DNA of 46,725 nt from Oscillospiraceae bacterium (GCA_016291435.1 JAEEXH010000014.1:1-46725); one strand, 5' to 3'. Shown: positions 17,299-26,983, numbered from the stretch's first letter. The notes: generated by a model from the letters alone, not told the origin. Numbers and translations: made by a program.

Positions 17299-17393
17299 CC
17301 CCTCGGAAACCGAATTTCAGACAAATTCCGGCACGGATTTCGGCGAAATCCACAAGATGCCGCTGATGTGCAGAAAACCGCGCACCTTCGCTC

Positions 17394-17422
17394 TTGACAG
17401 TCCGTCTGAAATGTGGTATGAT
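17394..17422 (+). promoter_or_regulatory. Promoter of the uppP-ftsK-uvrA transcription unit
   Basis: TTGACA (17394-17399), 17-bp spacer, TATGAT (17417-17422). Immediately upstream of the -35 box is a 22-bp sequence (17370-17391) that recurs at 3438-3459 upstream of another promoter. Confidence 0.8.
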
Positions 17423-17478
17423 ATATAAGTATATCTCTGCGCGGAGACTGAGGGAACAGACTGCTCCGGAGGCTGACT

Positions 17479-18303
17479 ATGACCATTCTGAACACCCTCA
17501 TCCAGGCTGTTTTGCAGGGGCTCACAGAGTTCCTGCCGATCTCAAGCTCCGGGCATCTGAAGCTCTGGCAGATTCTCAGCGGGCAGCCCGCCGCAGAGGG
17601 CAATTTCCTGACGGTCGTGCTCCATATGGGCACACTTGCCGCCGTGCTGATTGCCTTCCGTGAAACGATACGGGAGCTGCTGATTGAAGCGCTCCGCATG
17701 CTCCGCGATATCTTCCGCGGCAGATTCCGCGTCCGGGATATGAACCCCGCACGGCGGATGCTCCTCATGCTGATGCTCTCGCTTCTGCCGCTCATCCCCT
17801 GCTATTTTGTCAGGGAGATCTTCTCGGATGTGCGCCTGCCTGTGCTTGCGCTCTGCTTTCTCTTTACCGCAGCGGAGCTCTTTTTCGCAAGCCGCATCCG
17901 CAGTGCGGACAAAACCGCCGAGAAAATCACTGCCGCCGACGCGCTGCTGATCGGGCTCTTTCAGTGCGCAGCGCTGTTTCCGGGCATCTCCCGCTCCGGC
18001 TCGACGGTCAGTGCCGCACGCTTCTGCGGGATCGAAAAGGAGACAGCCGTGCGGTATTCCTTCATCCTCGGGATTCCCGCAATCCTCGGCGGATGCCTGA
18101 GCGAGCTGCATGACGCAGCAGCGGGCACTGTCACCGTCAACCTCCCGTCTGCATTGCTCGGGTTCCTTGTTTCCGCTGTGACAGGCATTCTTGCAATCCG
18201 TCTGCTCCGAAAGCTGCTCCGCTCGGACAGCTTCACCGTTTTTTCCGTTTACACATTTCTTCTCAGCCTGCTGACAGCCGCAATCTGGCTGCTGCGCGGC
18301 TGA
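17479..18303 (+). CDS. uppP: Undecaprenyl-diphosphatase UppP (BacA)
   Basis: A 274-residue polytopic membrane enzyme that dephosphorylates undecaprenyl pyrophosphate to recycle the lipid carrier for peptidoglycan and surface polymers; overexpression gives bacitracin resistance. The two signature blocks are present: GLTEFLPISSSGHL (about 14-27) and FPGISRSGSTVSAARF (about 166-181), with about eight hydrophobic helices between and after. Length and start (GGAGG, 6 nt spacing, MTILNTLIQAVLQG) fit the family. It is the first gene of a long, closely spaced plus-strand unit; ftsK follows after 41 nt. Confidence 0.95.
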   Translation: MTILNTLIQAVLQGLTEFLPISSSGHLKLWQILSGQPAAEGNFLTVVLHMGTLAAVLIAFRETIRELLIEALRMLRDIFRGRFRVRDMNPARRMLLMLMLSLLPLIPCYFVREIFSDVRLPVLALCFLFTAAELFFASRIRSADKTAEKITAADALLIGLFQCAALFPGISRSGSTVSAARFCGIEKETAVRYSFILGIPAILGGCLSELHDAAAGTVTVNLPSALLGFLVSAVTGILAIRLLRKLLRSDSFTVFSVYTFLLSLLTAAIWLLRG

Positions 18304-18344
18304 TTTCCCGCATATTTCACGAGACAACAGAAAGGTTCTTTTAC

Positions 18345-21203
18345 ATGGCACAGAAAAAGAGCACCGGCTCGACCGGCGCAAAGAAGAAGACAACCGGCAC
18401 CGGCGCACGCAAAACCACCGCAAAGCGCATCAACACCCCGAAGGCAACCAAATCCGCCGCATCGACAAGATCGTCTGCCGCAAAGAAAACAACCGCCTCC
18501 GCAGCGAAGCGCCCCGCGCAGAAGCGTGCAAAGGCGATGACCTCCAAGCCGTTCAACAATCAGTTCTGGTCAGTGATCCTCTTTGCGCTCGGCGTGCTGA
18601 CCCTGCTGCTGACGGTCATTCCCGGCGGAAAGGCCTGGCTCTGGATGCACAATGCACTGCTCGGGCTCTTCGGGCTCGGCATCATTCTGGTGCCGCTGAT
18701 CCTCGGCTATACCGGCATTCTGATCGGACAGGACCGCAGCAGAACGGCGGCTGTCCGTGCGCTGGCAGGCGTGCTGCTCGCGCTGATCGCCTCCTCTGCG
18801 CTCCAGATCTTCATCGGAGAGCCGCTGCCGGAATCGGAAGCCGCAGGGCTTCTCTGGTATCAGAAGCTCGGCGCGCATATCTCCCATCTCTGGGAGGAAG
18901 GACAGGCACTGCACGGCGGCGGCGTTCTCTCCGGCATCCTTGTGCTTCCGCTGACGGCACTGCTGGATACCGTCGGCGCGAAGATCGTCATCGTCATGCT
19001 GATCATCGTGCTGCTCCTGCTGCTGACAAACCGCAGCATCCTTGAAATGCTGGGTCTTCTCGCAAAGCCGTTCATCTGGATAGGAAAGGGCATTGTCTCG
19101 CTCGCCACAAACGGCATCGAGGGATTTGAAAATGAATTCCCGGAGGAAGCGGAATATGAGGACGAGCTCCCCGAGGAAGAGGAATATGAAGAGGAAGAGG
19201 AGCCGGAAGAGGACGAAGATGAGGTTCAGCTCACGATTCCCTTCTTCGGCCGCAGACGCCGCACGGCTGTGAGCCGTCAGGAACCGGATGCGAAGGAAGA
19301 AAAGCCGCCCCGCTCCGCAGCAAAGGACAAGCCGCAGCCAAAACGTGCAGCGGCAAAGCCCGCAGAGTCGGCTGAGGAGATCACCTTCATGCTCTCGCAC
19401 AAGCCGGAGCCTGCCGCAGATCCCGCCTCCATTGATGTGGATATCCCGATCACGGGTACGGTCTCATCCCCCGCTTCAAAACCGGCTGCGCCGTCTCCGG
19501 CAGCTTCCGCTCCCGCAGCACAGCCCGCAGCCTCCGCGCCCGTGCAGCAGTCTGAAATGAATGCAGCAGACGCGGCGGCGTTCAATGAGATCGTCTCCCG
19601 CGCCGCAAAGGAATCGGACGAGCAGCGTGCAGCCGCCCGCGCCGATGCCGCAAAGCACGACGCTGCCGCACAGGACGAACGCATTTATGACGAAGAGCCT
19701 GAGATCCCCTATATCGCACCGCCGCTTTCCCTGCTGAAACGCGCCGACAACGGCGGCAACGATGCGGACAAGTCCGCAGAGCTCAGAGAAAAGGGCAAGC
19801 TGCTGGTCGATACACTCCAGAGCTTCGGCGTCTCCGTGCGCATCACGGGCATCCGCAGAGGTCCCTCTGTCACGCGCTATGAGATCCAGCCCGCAGCCGG
19901 TGTCAAGATCTCGAAGATCACCACGCTCGCAGACGATATCGGGCTGAATCTCGGCGGCACCTCCGTGCGTATCTCGCAGGTTGAGGGCAAACCGGCACTC
20001 GGCGTCGAGGTCCCGAACAACACGAAGGATATGGTCTCCCTGCGCGAGATACTCGAGCAGCCGGAGTTCCGCAATTCGCAGAGTAAGCTGACCTTTGCGG
20101 TCGGCAGAGATATTGACGGCAATGTCATTCTCGGCGATATTGCCAAGATGCCGCACATGATCATCGCAGGCACAACCGGTTCCGGTAAATCTGTCTGCAC
20201 GAATTCCATTATCATGAGCGTGCTCTATCACGCAGCACCCGATGAGGTCAGACTGCTGCTCATTGATCCGAAGGTCGTTGAGTTTCAGCCCTATGACGGC
20301 GTGCCGCATCTGCTGATCCCGGTCGTCACCGATCCGCAGAAGGCAGCCGGCGCGCTCAACTGGGCTGTCATTGAGATGGAACGCAGATACGGGCTCTGCG
20401 CACAGTACGGCGTGCGCGATATCGGCGGCTACAACAAGCTCGCGGAGCAGAATCCCGAGATGAAGAAGCTCCCGCAGATTCTCATTATCATTGACGAGTT
20501 TGCCGACCTCATGATGACCGTCGGCAAGGAAGTGGAGTCTGCTGTCATCCGCATCGCTCAGAAGGCGCGTGCGGCGGGCATCCACCTGATCATCGCAACA
20601 CAGCGCCCGCAGGCAGATGTCATCACGGGTCTGATCAAATCGAATATTCCGAGCCGCATCGGCATGAGCGTCAAGTCGGCGATCGACTCCCGCATCATCC
20701 TCGACTGCACCGGCGCGGAAACGCTCCTCGGCAACGGCGACCTGCTTTTCTATCCGAACGGTGCGCGTGAGCCGAAGCGCGTGCAGGGCTGCTTCTGCTC
20801 CGAGAAGGAGGTCGAAGCGGTCGTGACATTCCTGAAATCGAACGGTGTATCCGAATATGACGCAGCGATCATGGATGCCGTTGAGCAGAATATTCCGCTG
20901 GCAAAGGGCGAGAAGGCATCGGGTGCAGAGGATGACGCAGGCGAGATCTCCGGCGAGGAGGCGCTGATCGTCCGTGCGGCTGAACTTGCCGTTGACATGA
21001 ACCAGCTCTCGACCACCGCGCTCCAGCGCCGCTTAAAGCTCGGCTATGCAAAGGCGGCGCGCATCATGGACGAGCTCGAGGAACGCGGCGTGATCGGACC
21101 CTCGGAGGGTGCAAAGCCCCGCCGTGTCCTCATGACGCCGCAGCAGCTCACCGAATGGAAGCTGCGGATCGCTTCCAAGGGTGCCGACGTCAGCGATGTA
21201 TGA
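18345..21203 (+). CDS. ftsK: DNA translocase FtsK/SpoIIIE
   Basis: A 952-residue chromosome-segregation motor at the division septum that pumps DNA and guides terminus resolution or forespore translocation. It has a basic Ala/Lys/Thr-rich N-terminal tail (1-65), four transmembrane helices (about 70-245), a strongly acidic stretch (about 265-292), a Pro/Ala-rich linker (to about 430), then the alpha/beta motor with Walker A GTTGSGKSV (about 608-616) and Walker B ILIIIDEFADL (about 711). The C-terminal gamma winged helix (about 880-945; NQLSTTALQRRLKLGYAKAAR) should read KOPS/SRS-type DNA signals. The ribosome binding site is GAAAGG. The length is normal for FtsK-like proteins of this group. 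Confidence 0.95.
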   Translation: MAQKKSTGSTGAKKKTTGTGARKTTAKRINTPKATKSAASTRSSAAKKTTASAAKRPAQKRAKAMTSKPFNNQFWSVILFALGVLTLLLTVIPGGKAWLWMHNALLGLFGLGIILVPLILGYTGILIGQDRSRTAAVRALAGVLLALIASSALQIFIGEPLPESEAAGLLWYQKLGAHISHLWEEGQALHGGGVLSGILVLPLTALLDTVGAKIVIVMLIIVLLLLLTNRSILEMLGLLAKPFIWIGKGIVSLATNGIEGFENEFPEEAEYEDELPEEEEYEEEEEPEEDEDEVQLTIPFFGRRRRTAVSRQEPDAKEEKPPRSAAKDKPQPKRAAAKPAESAEEITFMLSHKPEPAADPASIDVDIPITGTVSSPASKPAAPSPAASAPAAQPAASAPVQQSEMNAADAAAFNEIVSRAAKESDEQRAAARADAAKHDAAAQDERIYDEEPEIPYIAPPLSLLKRADNGGNDADKSAELREKGKLLVDTLQSFGVSVRITGIRRGPSVTRYEIQPAAGVKISKITTLADDIGLNLGGTSVRISQVEGKPALGVEVPNNTKDMVSLREILEQPEFRNSQSKLTFAVGRDIDGNVILGDIAKMPHMIIAGTTGSGKSVCTNSIIMSVLYHAAPDEVRLLLIDPKVVEFQPYDGVPHLLIPVVTDPQKAAGALNWAVIEMERRYGLCAQYGVRDIGGYNKLAEQNPEMKKLPQILIIIDEFADLMMTVGKEVESAVIRIAQKARAAGIHLIIATQRPQADVITGLIKSNIPSRIGMSVKSAIDSRIILDCTGAETLLGNGDLLFYPNGAREPKRVQGCFCSEKEVEAVVTFLKSNGVSEYDAAIMDAVEQNIPLAKGEKASGAEDDAGEISGEEALIVRAAELAVDMNQLSTTALQRRLKLGYAKAARIMDELEERGVIGPSEGAKPRRVLMTPQQLTEWKLRIASKGADVSDV

Positions 21204-21223
21204 CAAAACACAGGAGGTACAGC

Positions 21224-21781
21224 ATGAAGCATACAGCATGGATCGCAGCCGCAGTCTGTCTCTGCACATGTCTCACGGGATGTGCGGACAGCACGGAAAG
21301 CAGCAGCTCAAATACCGCATGGCAGTTCTGTGAGCTCGGCTACAACACCTACAAGGAGCCCTATCACATCGCGGACAAATCCGCCGCCGCAGAGCAGCTT
21401 GAGGATCTGAAAAAGCAGCCGCTTGATCTGACCGATGACATGACGCTGACCGGCTTCTTCCGGAAGGATGTGTCTCTCAAGGCGGAGAATGCCGTCATGA
21501 CCAGCGACCCTTCTCTCGCAGACAAATCCTTCTCCGATGCAGCCTACGGCGACAGCTGGTATTATATGCTGGATGATCCCGCGGAATACCTCACGCTTCC
21601 CGATGATCTCATGCCTTCGTTCATCCGCATCAGCTATTCCCCGAAGGGCACAATCATCGCCCCGAACGGCGAGGCGCTCATCATTTCGCTCTCCTATCAG
21701 AACGAGGATGGCACAGACGTCACCGATGCCTTTGCATTCACATGGTATCACGGTGATGTGCAGAACAATACGAACAAATAA
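21224..21781 (+). CDS. Putative lipoprotein of unknown function
   Basis: A 185-residue protein with a lipoprotein signal: basic start, hydrophobic core and lipobox CLTGC, so Cys at about residue 21 should be lipidated and the protein anchored outside the membrane. The mature part has no motif I recognise; it is acidic and polar, with a likely globular C-terminal half (SFIRISYSPKGTIIAPNGEALIISLSY) resembling a beta-sheet domain. The start at 21224 has GGAGG 6 nt upstream; the frame is open further upstream into ftsK but without a better start. It sits 20 nt after ftsK and 29 nt before the radical SAM gene, so it belongs to the same unit. Confidence 0.75.
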   Translation: MKHTAWIAAAVCLCTCLTGCADSTESSSSNTAWQFCELGYNTYKEPYHIADKSAAAEQLEDLKKQPLDLTDDMTLTGFFRKDVSLKAENAVMTSDPSLADKSFSDAAYGDSWYYMLDDPAEYLTLPDDLMPSFIRISYSPKGTIIAPNGEALIISLSYQNEDGTDVTDAFAFTWYHGDVQNNTNK

Positions 21782-21810
21782 CGAGCACTTTCGGAAATGA
21801 GGTGAGCCGT

Positions 21811-23742
21811 ATGGCTGGATTCCTGCCTGTTACAATGGAAGAACTGCGGGCACAGGGCACAGAGCAGCCGGATTTTGTCTACATCTCCGGCGACGCCTAT
21901 GTCGATCACCCGAGCTTCGGTGCCGCGATCATCACGCGCATCCTCGAAGCGCACGGCTATACCTGCGCCATGCTCGCACAGCCTGACTGGAAGACCGACC
22001 GCGATTTCACGCGGTTCGGAAAACCGCGGCTTGCATTTCTGGTCTCCTCCGGCAATATCGACAGCATGGTCGCACACTACACCGCAGCAAAGAAAAAGCG
22101 CAGCGATGACTACTATTCTCCCGGCGGCAAGGCGGGCTTCCGCCCCGACCGCGCCGTGATCGTCTACTGCCAAAGGCTGCGGGAGATCTACGGAAATGAG
22201 ATCCCGATCCTGATCGGCGGGCTCGAAGCATCGCTCCGCCGCTTTGCACATTACGACTACTGGGATGACACTGTAAAGCCGTCTGTTTTGCAGGAGAGCG
22301 GCGCCGATCTTCTCATGTTCGGCATGGGTGAGCACAGCATGATCGAGCTTGCCGACCTGCTGAACGCCGGCAAGCCTGTCTCGGAAATCACCGAAGTCCG
22401 CGGGACATGCTATCTGACCGATCCCGCGAACACACCGTTCGGCTGCGCGGAATGTCCGTCCTTCGAGCAGGTCGCCGCAGACAAGAAGGCTTACGCAAAG
22501 GCAGTGCGCATCCAGTACGATCAGCAGGATGAGGTCTACGGCAAGCGCATCATTCAGCGCCACGGCAAACAGATGCTCGTGCAGAACCCGCCCGCACTCT
22601 CGCTCACGCAGGAGGAGCTGGACGCGGTCTATGCGCTCCCCTATATGCGCACCTATCACCCGATGTATGAACCGATGGGCGGCGTGCCTGCGATCAAAGA
22701 AGTGCGCTTCTCGATCACGCACAACCGCGGCTGCTTCGGCTTCTGCAATTTCTGCTCAATCGCACTGCATCAGGGCAGACGCATGACCACGCGCTCCGAG
22801 CATTCGGTCATCGAGGAGGCAAAATATCTGACGACGCTGCCCGATTTCAAGGGCTACATCCACGATGTCGGCGGTCCGACGGCGAATTTCCGTCACCCCT
22901 CCTGCGAAAAGCAGCTCACGCACGGGCTATGCAAGGGGAAGAAATGTCTCGCGCCGATGCCCTGCAAGAATCTCACGGTCGATCACAGAGAATATCTTTC
23001 GCTGCTGCGGAAGCTCCGCAAGCTGCCGAAGGTCAAGCGCGTGTTCATCCGCTCCGGCATCCGGTATGATTATGTGATGGCAGACAAGGATGACACCTTC
23101 TTCCGCGAGCTCGTGCAGCACCATGTCTCGGGGCAGCTCAAGGTCGCGCCTGAGCACTGCGCAAACGGCGTACTTGACAGGATGGGCAAGCCGCATATCG
23201 AAACATACAAAGCGTTTCAGAAGCGCTTTTACGAGATCACAAAGAGCATGGGCAAGGAGCAGTATCTTGTCCCGTATCTCATGAGCAGCCATCCCGGCAG
23301 CACGATGCAGGATGCGATCACGCTCGCCTGCTTCCTCAAGGAGGAGGGCATCCGTCCCGAGCAGGTGCAGGATTTTTACCCGACACCGGGCACGATCTCA
23401 ACCGCCATGTTTTATACCGGACTCGATCCCTATACGCTCGAGCCCGTCTATGTCCCGCGGACGCCGAAGGAGAAGGCGGAGCAGCGTGCGCTGCTGCAAT
23501 ATTTCAAGCCGGAGAACCACGCGATGATCCGCACGGCACTCCTCAAAGCCGGAAGACGCGATCTCATCGGCTGCGGTCCGCACTGCCTTGTCCCCGCAGA
23601 CCCGCATGCCGGGAAACCGGGGCAGCATCCGCAGACAGGGCGCGGCAGGCAGCACGCATCACAGAGCACACAGTCCAGAGGAAACCAGCATGCAGCACAG
23701 CAGAAGCACACCCGGAAACCGCAGCAGAAACGCAAAAAATAA
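21811..23742 (+). CDS. YgiQ-family radical SAM protein
   Basis: A 643-residue radical S-adenosylmethionine protein. It has an N-terminal cobalamin-binding-like/UPF0313 part (DFVYISGDAYVDHPSFG), a [4Fe-4S] motif C-x3-C-x2-C at about residues 308-315 (RGCFGFCNFC) and a TIM-barrel core with GPTANFRHPSC and APEHCANGVLDRMGKP. A basic, Gln/His/Lys-rich C-terminal tail (from about 605) looks disordered. The reaction of YgiQ proteins is not established. I start at the ATG at 21811 (GAGG 8 nt upstream); a GTG at 21802 is an alternative. It is embedded in the uppP-uvrA unit. Confidence 0.9.
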   Translation: MAGFLPVTMEELRAQGTEQPDFVYISGDAYVDHPSFGAAIITRILEAHGYTCAMLAQPDWKTDRDFTRFGKPRLAFLVSSGNIDSMVAHYTAAKKKRSDDYYSPGGKAGFRPDRAVIVYCQRLREIYGNEIPILIGGLEASLRRFAHYDYWDDTVKPSVLQESGADLLMFGMGEHSMIELADLLNAGKPVSEITEVRGTCYLTDPANTPFGCAECPSFEQVAADKKAYAKAVRIQYDQQDEVYGKRIIQRHGKQMLVQNPPALSLTQEELDAVYALPYMRTYHPMYEPMGGVPAIKEVRFSITHNRGCFGFCNFCSIALHQGRRMTTRSEHSVIEEAKYLTTLPDFKGYIHDVGGPTANFRHPSCEKQLTHGLCKGKKCLAPMPCKNLTVDHREYLSLLRKLRKLPKVKRVFIRSGIRYDYVMADKDDTFFRELVQHHVSGQLKVAPEHCANGVLDRMGKPHIETYKAFQKRFYEITKSMGKEQYLVPYLMSSHPGSTMQDAITLACFLKEEGIRPEQVQDFYPTPGTISTAMFYTGLDPYTLEPVYVPRTPKEKAEQRALLQYFKPENHAMIRTALLKAGRRDLIGCGPHCLVPADPHAGKPGQHPQTGRGRQHASQSTQSRGNQHAAQQKHTRKPQQKRKK

Positions 23743-23757
23743 CAGGGGGTTATCGCT

Positions 23758-23982
23758 ATGACGATCATCATTGACCGCATTGAAGAAGATATTGCCGTGC
23801 TCGAAGAAAGCCTCCCGACCGGAGAGGTCAGTGAGCGCAGAGTGCCGATGGCATGGCTGCCGGAGGATGCCAGAGAGGGCGATGTGCTGGTGCGCACGGA
23901 GCACGGCTTTGCCGTTGACGAAAGAGAGACCGCAAAGCGCCGTGCCGAGGCAGCAGCCGTCCTCAGAAAGATCATCAAATGA
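23758..23982 (+). CDS. DUF3006 small protein
   Basis: A 74-residue acidic protein whose start, IIDRIEEDIAVLEE, matches the IDR.E.D.AV.E pattern of DUF3006. A WLPEDAREGDVL block and a basic helix at the C-terminus (AKRRAEAAAVLRKIIK) follow. DUF3006 proteins are small, probably SH3-like barrels found near hydrolases or other small genes; their role is unknown. A GGGGG site lies 6-7 nt before the ATG. Its end overlaps the next gene by 4 nt (ATGA), so the two are translationally coupled. Confidence 0.8.
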   Translation: MTIIIDRIEEDIAVLEESLPTGEVSERRVPMAWLPEDAREGDVLVRTEHGFAVDERETAKRRAEAAAVLRKIIK

Positions 23983-25205
23983 ATCCTGATGTTATCATTG
24001 TCGGCGGCGGTGCATCGGGCTGCTTTGCGGCAGTTCACGCGGCAAGACGCGGCAGAAGGGTGCTGCTGCTCGATGCGAACGACCGTCTCATGCACAAGCT
24101 CTCCATCACGGGCAAGGGCAGATGCAATGTCACAAACAACTGCGGCGCCGACACGCTGATGCAGAATATCCCGCGGAATCCCCGGTTTCTGTATTCCGCA
24201 TTTTCGCGCTGCACGCCGCAGGATGTCATGGCATTCTTTGAGCAGGCGGGCGTTCCGCTCAAAACGGAGCGCGGGCGGCGCGTCTTCCCGCAGAGCGACA
24301 AGGCTGCGGATATCTGTGCGGCGCTCCTGCGAAATATGTCGGAAGCGGGCGTCACGCACCGTCTGCAAACGCGGGTGAAGAAGCTGCTCTTTACGGACGG
24401 CGCATGCACCGGCGTGCAGCTCACGGACGGCGCGGAAATCCGCGCGGAATCTGTCTTGCTTGCAACGGGCGGCATGAGCTACCCGCGCACCGGCTCCCGC
24501 GGCGACGGCTATGCGCTCGCGGAGTCTGCCGGACATAAGATCATCCCGCCGCAGCCCTCGCTCATCCCGCTGGAGACTGCGGAAACGGACGCCGCGGAAA
24601 TGCAGGGGCTCTCGCTCAAAAATGTGACGCTGACCGTGAAGCGCGGGAAGAAGATCATCTTCTCGGAGCTCGGCGAAATGCTGTTCACGCATTTCGGCAT
24701 CTCGGGGCCGCTCGTGCTCTCGGCAAGCTGCCTGCTCGACCCCGCAAAGCTCGGCGACTATACGCTTTCCATCGACATGAAACCGGCGCTCTCCGCAGAG
24801 CAGCTCGATGCGCGCATGCTCCGTGACTTCGCAGAGCAGCAGAACCGCGATATCGCCAACGCGCTGCATCTGCTGCTGCCGGCATCCATGATTCCCGTCA
24901 TGCTGCATCGCGCAAATATCGCGCCGGATACAAAGGTACACAGCATCACCAAGGGACAGCGCACAGAGCTCGGGTGCTGCCTCAAGGCCTTCACGCTCCA
25001 TGTCACCGCGATGCGACCGATCACCGAAGCAATCATCACACGCGGCGGCGTATCCGTCAAGGAGGTTGACCCGAACACTATGGCATCAAAGCTGTGCAGC
25101 GGGCTCTTTCTCTCAGGCGAGCTGCTCGATGTCGATGCCTTCACCGGCGGCTACAATCTCCAGATCGCCTTTGCGACCGGCTATGCTGCGGGGATGCACC
25201 TATGA
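23979..25205 (+). CDS. HI0933/YhiN-family flavoprotein (NAD(P)/FAD-dependent oxidoreductase)
   Basis: A 408-residue flavoprotein. The FAD-binding Rossmann motif VIIVGGGASGCFAAVHAARRG is at residues 4-24. The family hallmark KLSITGKGRCNVTNN follows at about 43-57. ATGGMSYPRTGSRGDGY (about 163-180) and the C-terminal GELLDVDAFTGGYNLQIAFATGYAAG close the FAD site. Members resemble BaiN; substrates and partners are largely unknown and the name is descriptive. It overlaps DUF3006 at its start and the next membrane protein at its end (ATGA both times), which indicates one translationally coupled set. Confidence 0.92.
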   Translation: MNPDVIIVGGGASGCFAAVHAARRGRRVLLLDANDRLMHKLSITGKGRCNVTNNCGADTLMQNIPRNPRFLYSAFSRCTPQDVMAFFEQAGVPLKTERGRRVFPQSDKAADICAALLRNMSEAGVTHRLQTRVKKLLFTDGACTGVQLTDGAEIRAESVLLATGGMSYPRTGSRGDGYALAESAGHKIIPPQPSLIPLETAETDAAEMQGLSLKNVTLTVKRGKKIIFSELGEMLFTHFGISGPLVLSASCLLDPAKLGDYTLSIDMKPALSAEQLDARMLRDFAEQQNRDIANALHLLLPASMIPVMLHRANIAPDTKVHSITKGQRTELGCCLKAFTLHVTAMRPITEAIITRGGVSVKEVDPNTMASKLCSGLFLSGELLDVDAFTGGYNLQIAFATGYAAGMHL

Positions 25206-25741
25206 CCGCCGCATGGATGCCCCTTCCGAGCAGCACCGGTGAAAAGCTCAGTCTGCTCTTGGGATGGTTCGGCGCGGTCATGCTGACACTCGTTCTGCTC
25301 AGCATTGTATTCGCTTTTCTGATGGGATATCTGAGCCGGCACAGCTATGTGAAGCGGCTCCGCGGACAGATCGCGGAACTGAACGAAGCAGCGTGCATTT
25401 CGGGCACAGTCACAGAGCTGCGGCAGGGCGATGCCGGGCAGCTTCTCGTGCATGTTTCCCTGCCCGCATCGCACGGGCTTCCGCCGGATCTGTGGCTCAC
25501 CGTGCAGCAGGATGCGCCTGCGCCCGGCAGGGAGATCCGGCTCTGTGTCATCGACAGACCGGAGCGCCGCATCATCATGACGGAGCAGGACCGCACCGCT
25601 TCAGCCCTGCAATATGACCTGTCACTCGATAAAGCCGTGAAAAAAGCGAACCTGCTGCTTGCCGTGACGGTCTTCCTTGCAGTGATCGCGCTCCCGCCGC
25701 TGATTTTCTCTCTCGACTATTTCTTCACGGTCTTCGTGTAA
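25202..25741 (+). CDS. Two-TM membrane protein, first of three related tandem genes
   Basis: A 179-residue protein with an N-terminal transmembrane helix (about 15-42), a soluble central domain and a C-terminal helix (about 150-175). The core starts with ACISGTVTELRQG, comparable to the GTVADLR and AQVADLR starts in the next two genes. It ends with a segment before the C-terminal helix (RIIMTEQDRTASALQY...KKANLLLAVTVF) that parallels theirs, but it lacks the DPxRGADG block. I therefore infer a more diverged third member. The start ATG overlaps the flavoprotein stop (ATGA). Function unknown; a DUF3592-like fold is a possibility I cannot test. Confidence 0.7.
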   Translation: MTAAWMPLPSSTGEKLSLLLGWFGAVMLTLVLLSIVFAFLMGYLSRHSYVKRLRGQIAELNEAACISGTVTELRQGDAGQLLVHVSLPASHGLPPDLWLTVQQDAPAPGREIRLCVIDRPERRIIMTEQDRTASALQYDLSLDKAVKKANLLLAVTVFLAVIALPPLIFSLDYFFTVFV

Positions 25742-25766
25742 AAAGCTCCCAGACAGGAGGTACAGT

Positions 25767-26351
25767 ATGTCTATTTCTTCTTTCAGCGTGACGCTTCTGT
25801 TTCGCGGCATCCTCTCGATTCTGTTTCTGGCGCTCGGCATCGTGCTGCTGATTCGTTACAATAAAGCCGGGAAAAGCGCACGCAGCGCTGTCATCTGCAA
25901 TGCACAGGTCGCCGATCTGCGCACGGTGCAGCAGTTCGGTACAAATCTCTTTTCCACTGAGCTGGCGCTCCTCTACACCGGCAGTGACGGCTGCACGCAC
26001 CGCGCATTCATCTCGGTGCCGGCACCCGCGCCGCTCAATACGCAGATCGGGGCAGTGCTCCCGATTGCGGTCTTCGCGGATCAGCTCACGCAGGCTGCCC
26101 CGCAGGCTTATGATCCGACACGCGGCGCAGACGGCAGACTGCCCGACCGCGTGTACCCCGTGCAGGTCTCGGGCATCCCGCTCGATGAGACCGCGACCGT
26201 CATGCTCTCCGCGGATTACACGCGCTTTCAGTCACAGACGGGCCGCAGCAGCCGCAGCTTGTTTATCGTCGGCATCTGCCTGACGGTAATCGGCGCCATG
26301 CGCATACTTGCGTTTATCCCCTCTTTGCTTTCGATTCTGCGATTTTTGTAA
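25767..26351 (+). CDS. Two-TM membrane protein, second of three related tandem genes
   Basis: A 194-residue protein with an N-terminal helix (about 8-30) and a C-terminal helix (about 163-190) around a beta-rich core. It shares clear blocks with the next gene: [43 protein letters not shown] and [18 protein letters not shown], followed by a DY pair. These are the same positions in both proteins, so they are tandem paralogues. The ribosome binding site is AGGAGG. The core recalls DUF3592-type domains (a strand starting G/A-x-V, then a later G-x-x-V-x-V/AVF strand), which is a guess. No function is known to me. Confidence 0.78.
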   Translation: MSISSFSVTLLFRGILSILFLALGIVLLIRYNKAGKSARSAVICNAQVADLRTVQQFGTNLFSTELALLYTGSDGCTHRAFISVPAPAPLNTQIGAVLPIAVFADQLTQAAPQAYDPTRGADGRLPDRVYPVQVSGIPLDETATVMLSADYTRFQSQTGRSSRSLFIVGICLTVIGAMRILAFIPSLLSILRFL

Positions 26352-26383
26352 GAAAACCGGCAATACTGTAAAGGTGAACTGAT

Positions 26384-26983
26384 ATGGATGTATTGGAGGA
26401 GATCATTCTCGGGCTGCTTTTTGTCGGCATTGTAATGATCATTGTCTGGGTCGTGATCGGGCTGATCATGCTGGGCATCATCATCTGGCTGTTTGTGCGC
26501 CGGAGCCGCCGCCTGAAGGAACTGAACCGTGCCCCGGAGCCGATGTTCTGCACAGGCACGGTCGCCGATCTGCGCTGTGCGCCCGATCCCAGGATGTTTC
26601 TCTACTTCTTCTCGCTGCATTATCCCGGCGCAGACGGTCAGATGCACCGTGCCTTTGTCGGCGTCCGCACGCCCGCCGCACTGAACGCACAGGTCGGGAT
26701 GCCGGTGCAGCTCGCGGTCTTCCTGAATCCTGTGATTTCCCCGAGCCCCTCTGCCCTTGATCCGATGCGCGGCGCTGACGGAATGCTTCCGCCGCAGGTT
26801 GCGCTCTGCACATGGCTTGAACGCCCGATCGACGAAACGGGCACAGTCATGTTCGCGGACGATTACCGCAATGCCGTAACGCAGGCGGAAAAGAAGAACA
26901 AAACCGACCTGATCGTCGGTCTGGTACTGACAGGCATCCTGCTGCTGCGCCTGATCGGCGCTGCCGTCTCAATCCTCCAATGA
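26384..26983 (+). CDS. Two-TM membrane protein, third of three related tandem genes
   Basis: A 199-residue protein. Its N-terminal hydrophobic region is unusually long (residues 6-38), perhaps a hairpin or one long helix, followed by a basic RRSRRLKE stop-transfer. The core ([10 protein letters not shown] ... [11 protein letters not shown] ... [14 protein letters not shown]) aligns block by block with the preceding gene. A C-terminal helix ends the protein ([17 protein letters not shown]). By the positive-inside rule the core is probably cytoplasmic, but this is uncertain. AAAGG precedes the ATG. uvrA starts 30 nt downstream, so it is the last of the three before the repair gene. Confidence 0.78.
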   Translation: MDVLEEIILGLLFVGIVMIIVWVVIGLIMLGIIIWLFVRRSRRLKELNRAPEPMFCTGTVADLRCAPDPRMFLYFFSLHYPGADGQMHRAFVGVRTPAALNAQVGMPVQLAVFLNPVISPSPSALDPMRGADGMLPPQVALCTWLERPIDETGTVMFADDYRNAVTQAEKKNKTDLIVGLVLTGILLLRLIGAAVSILQ

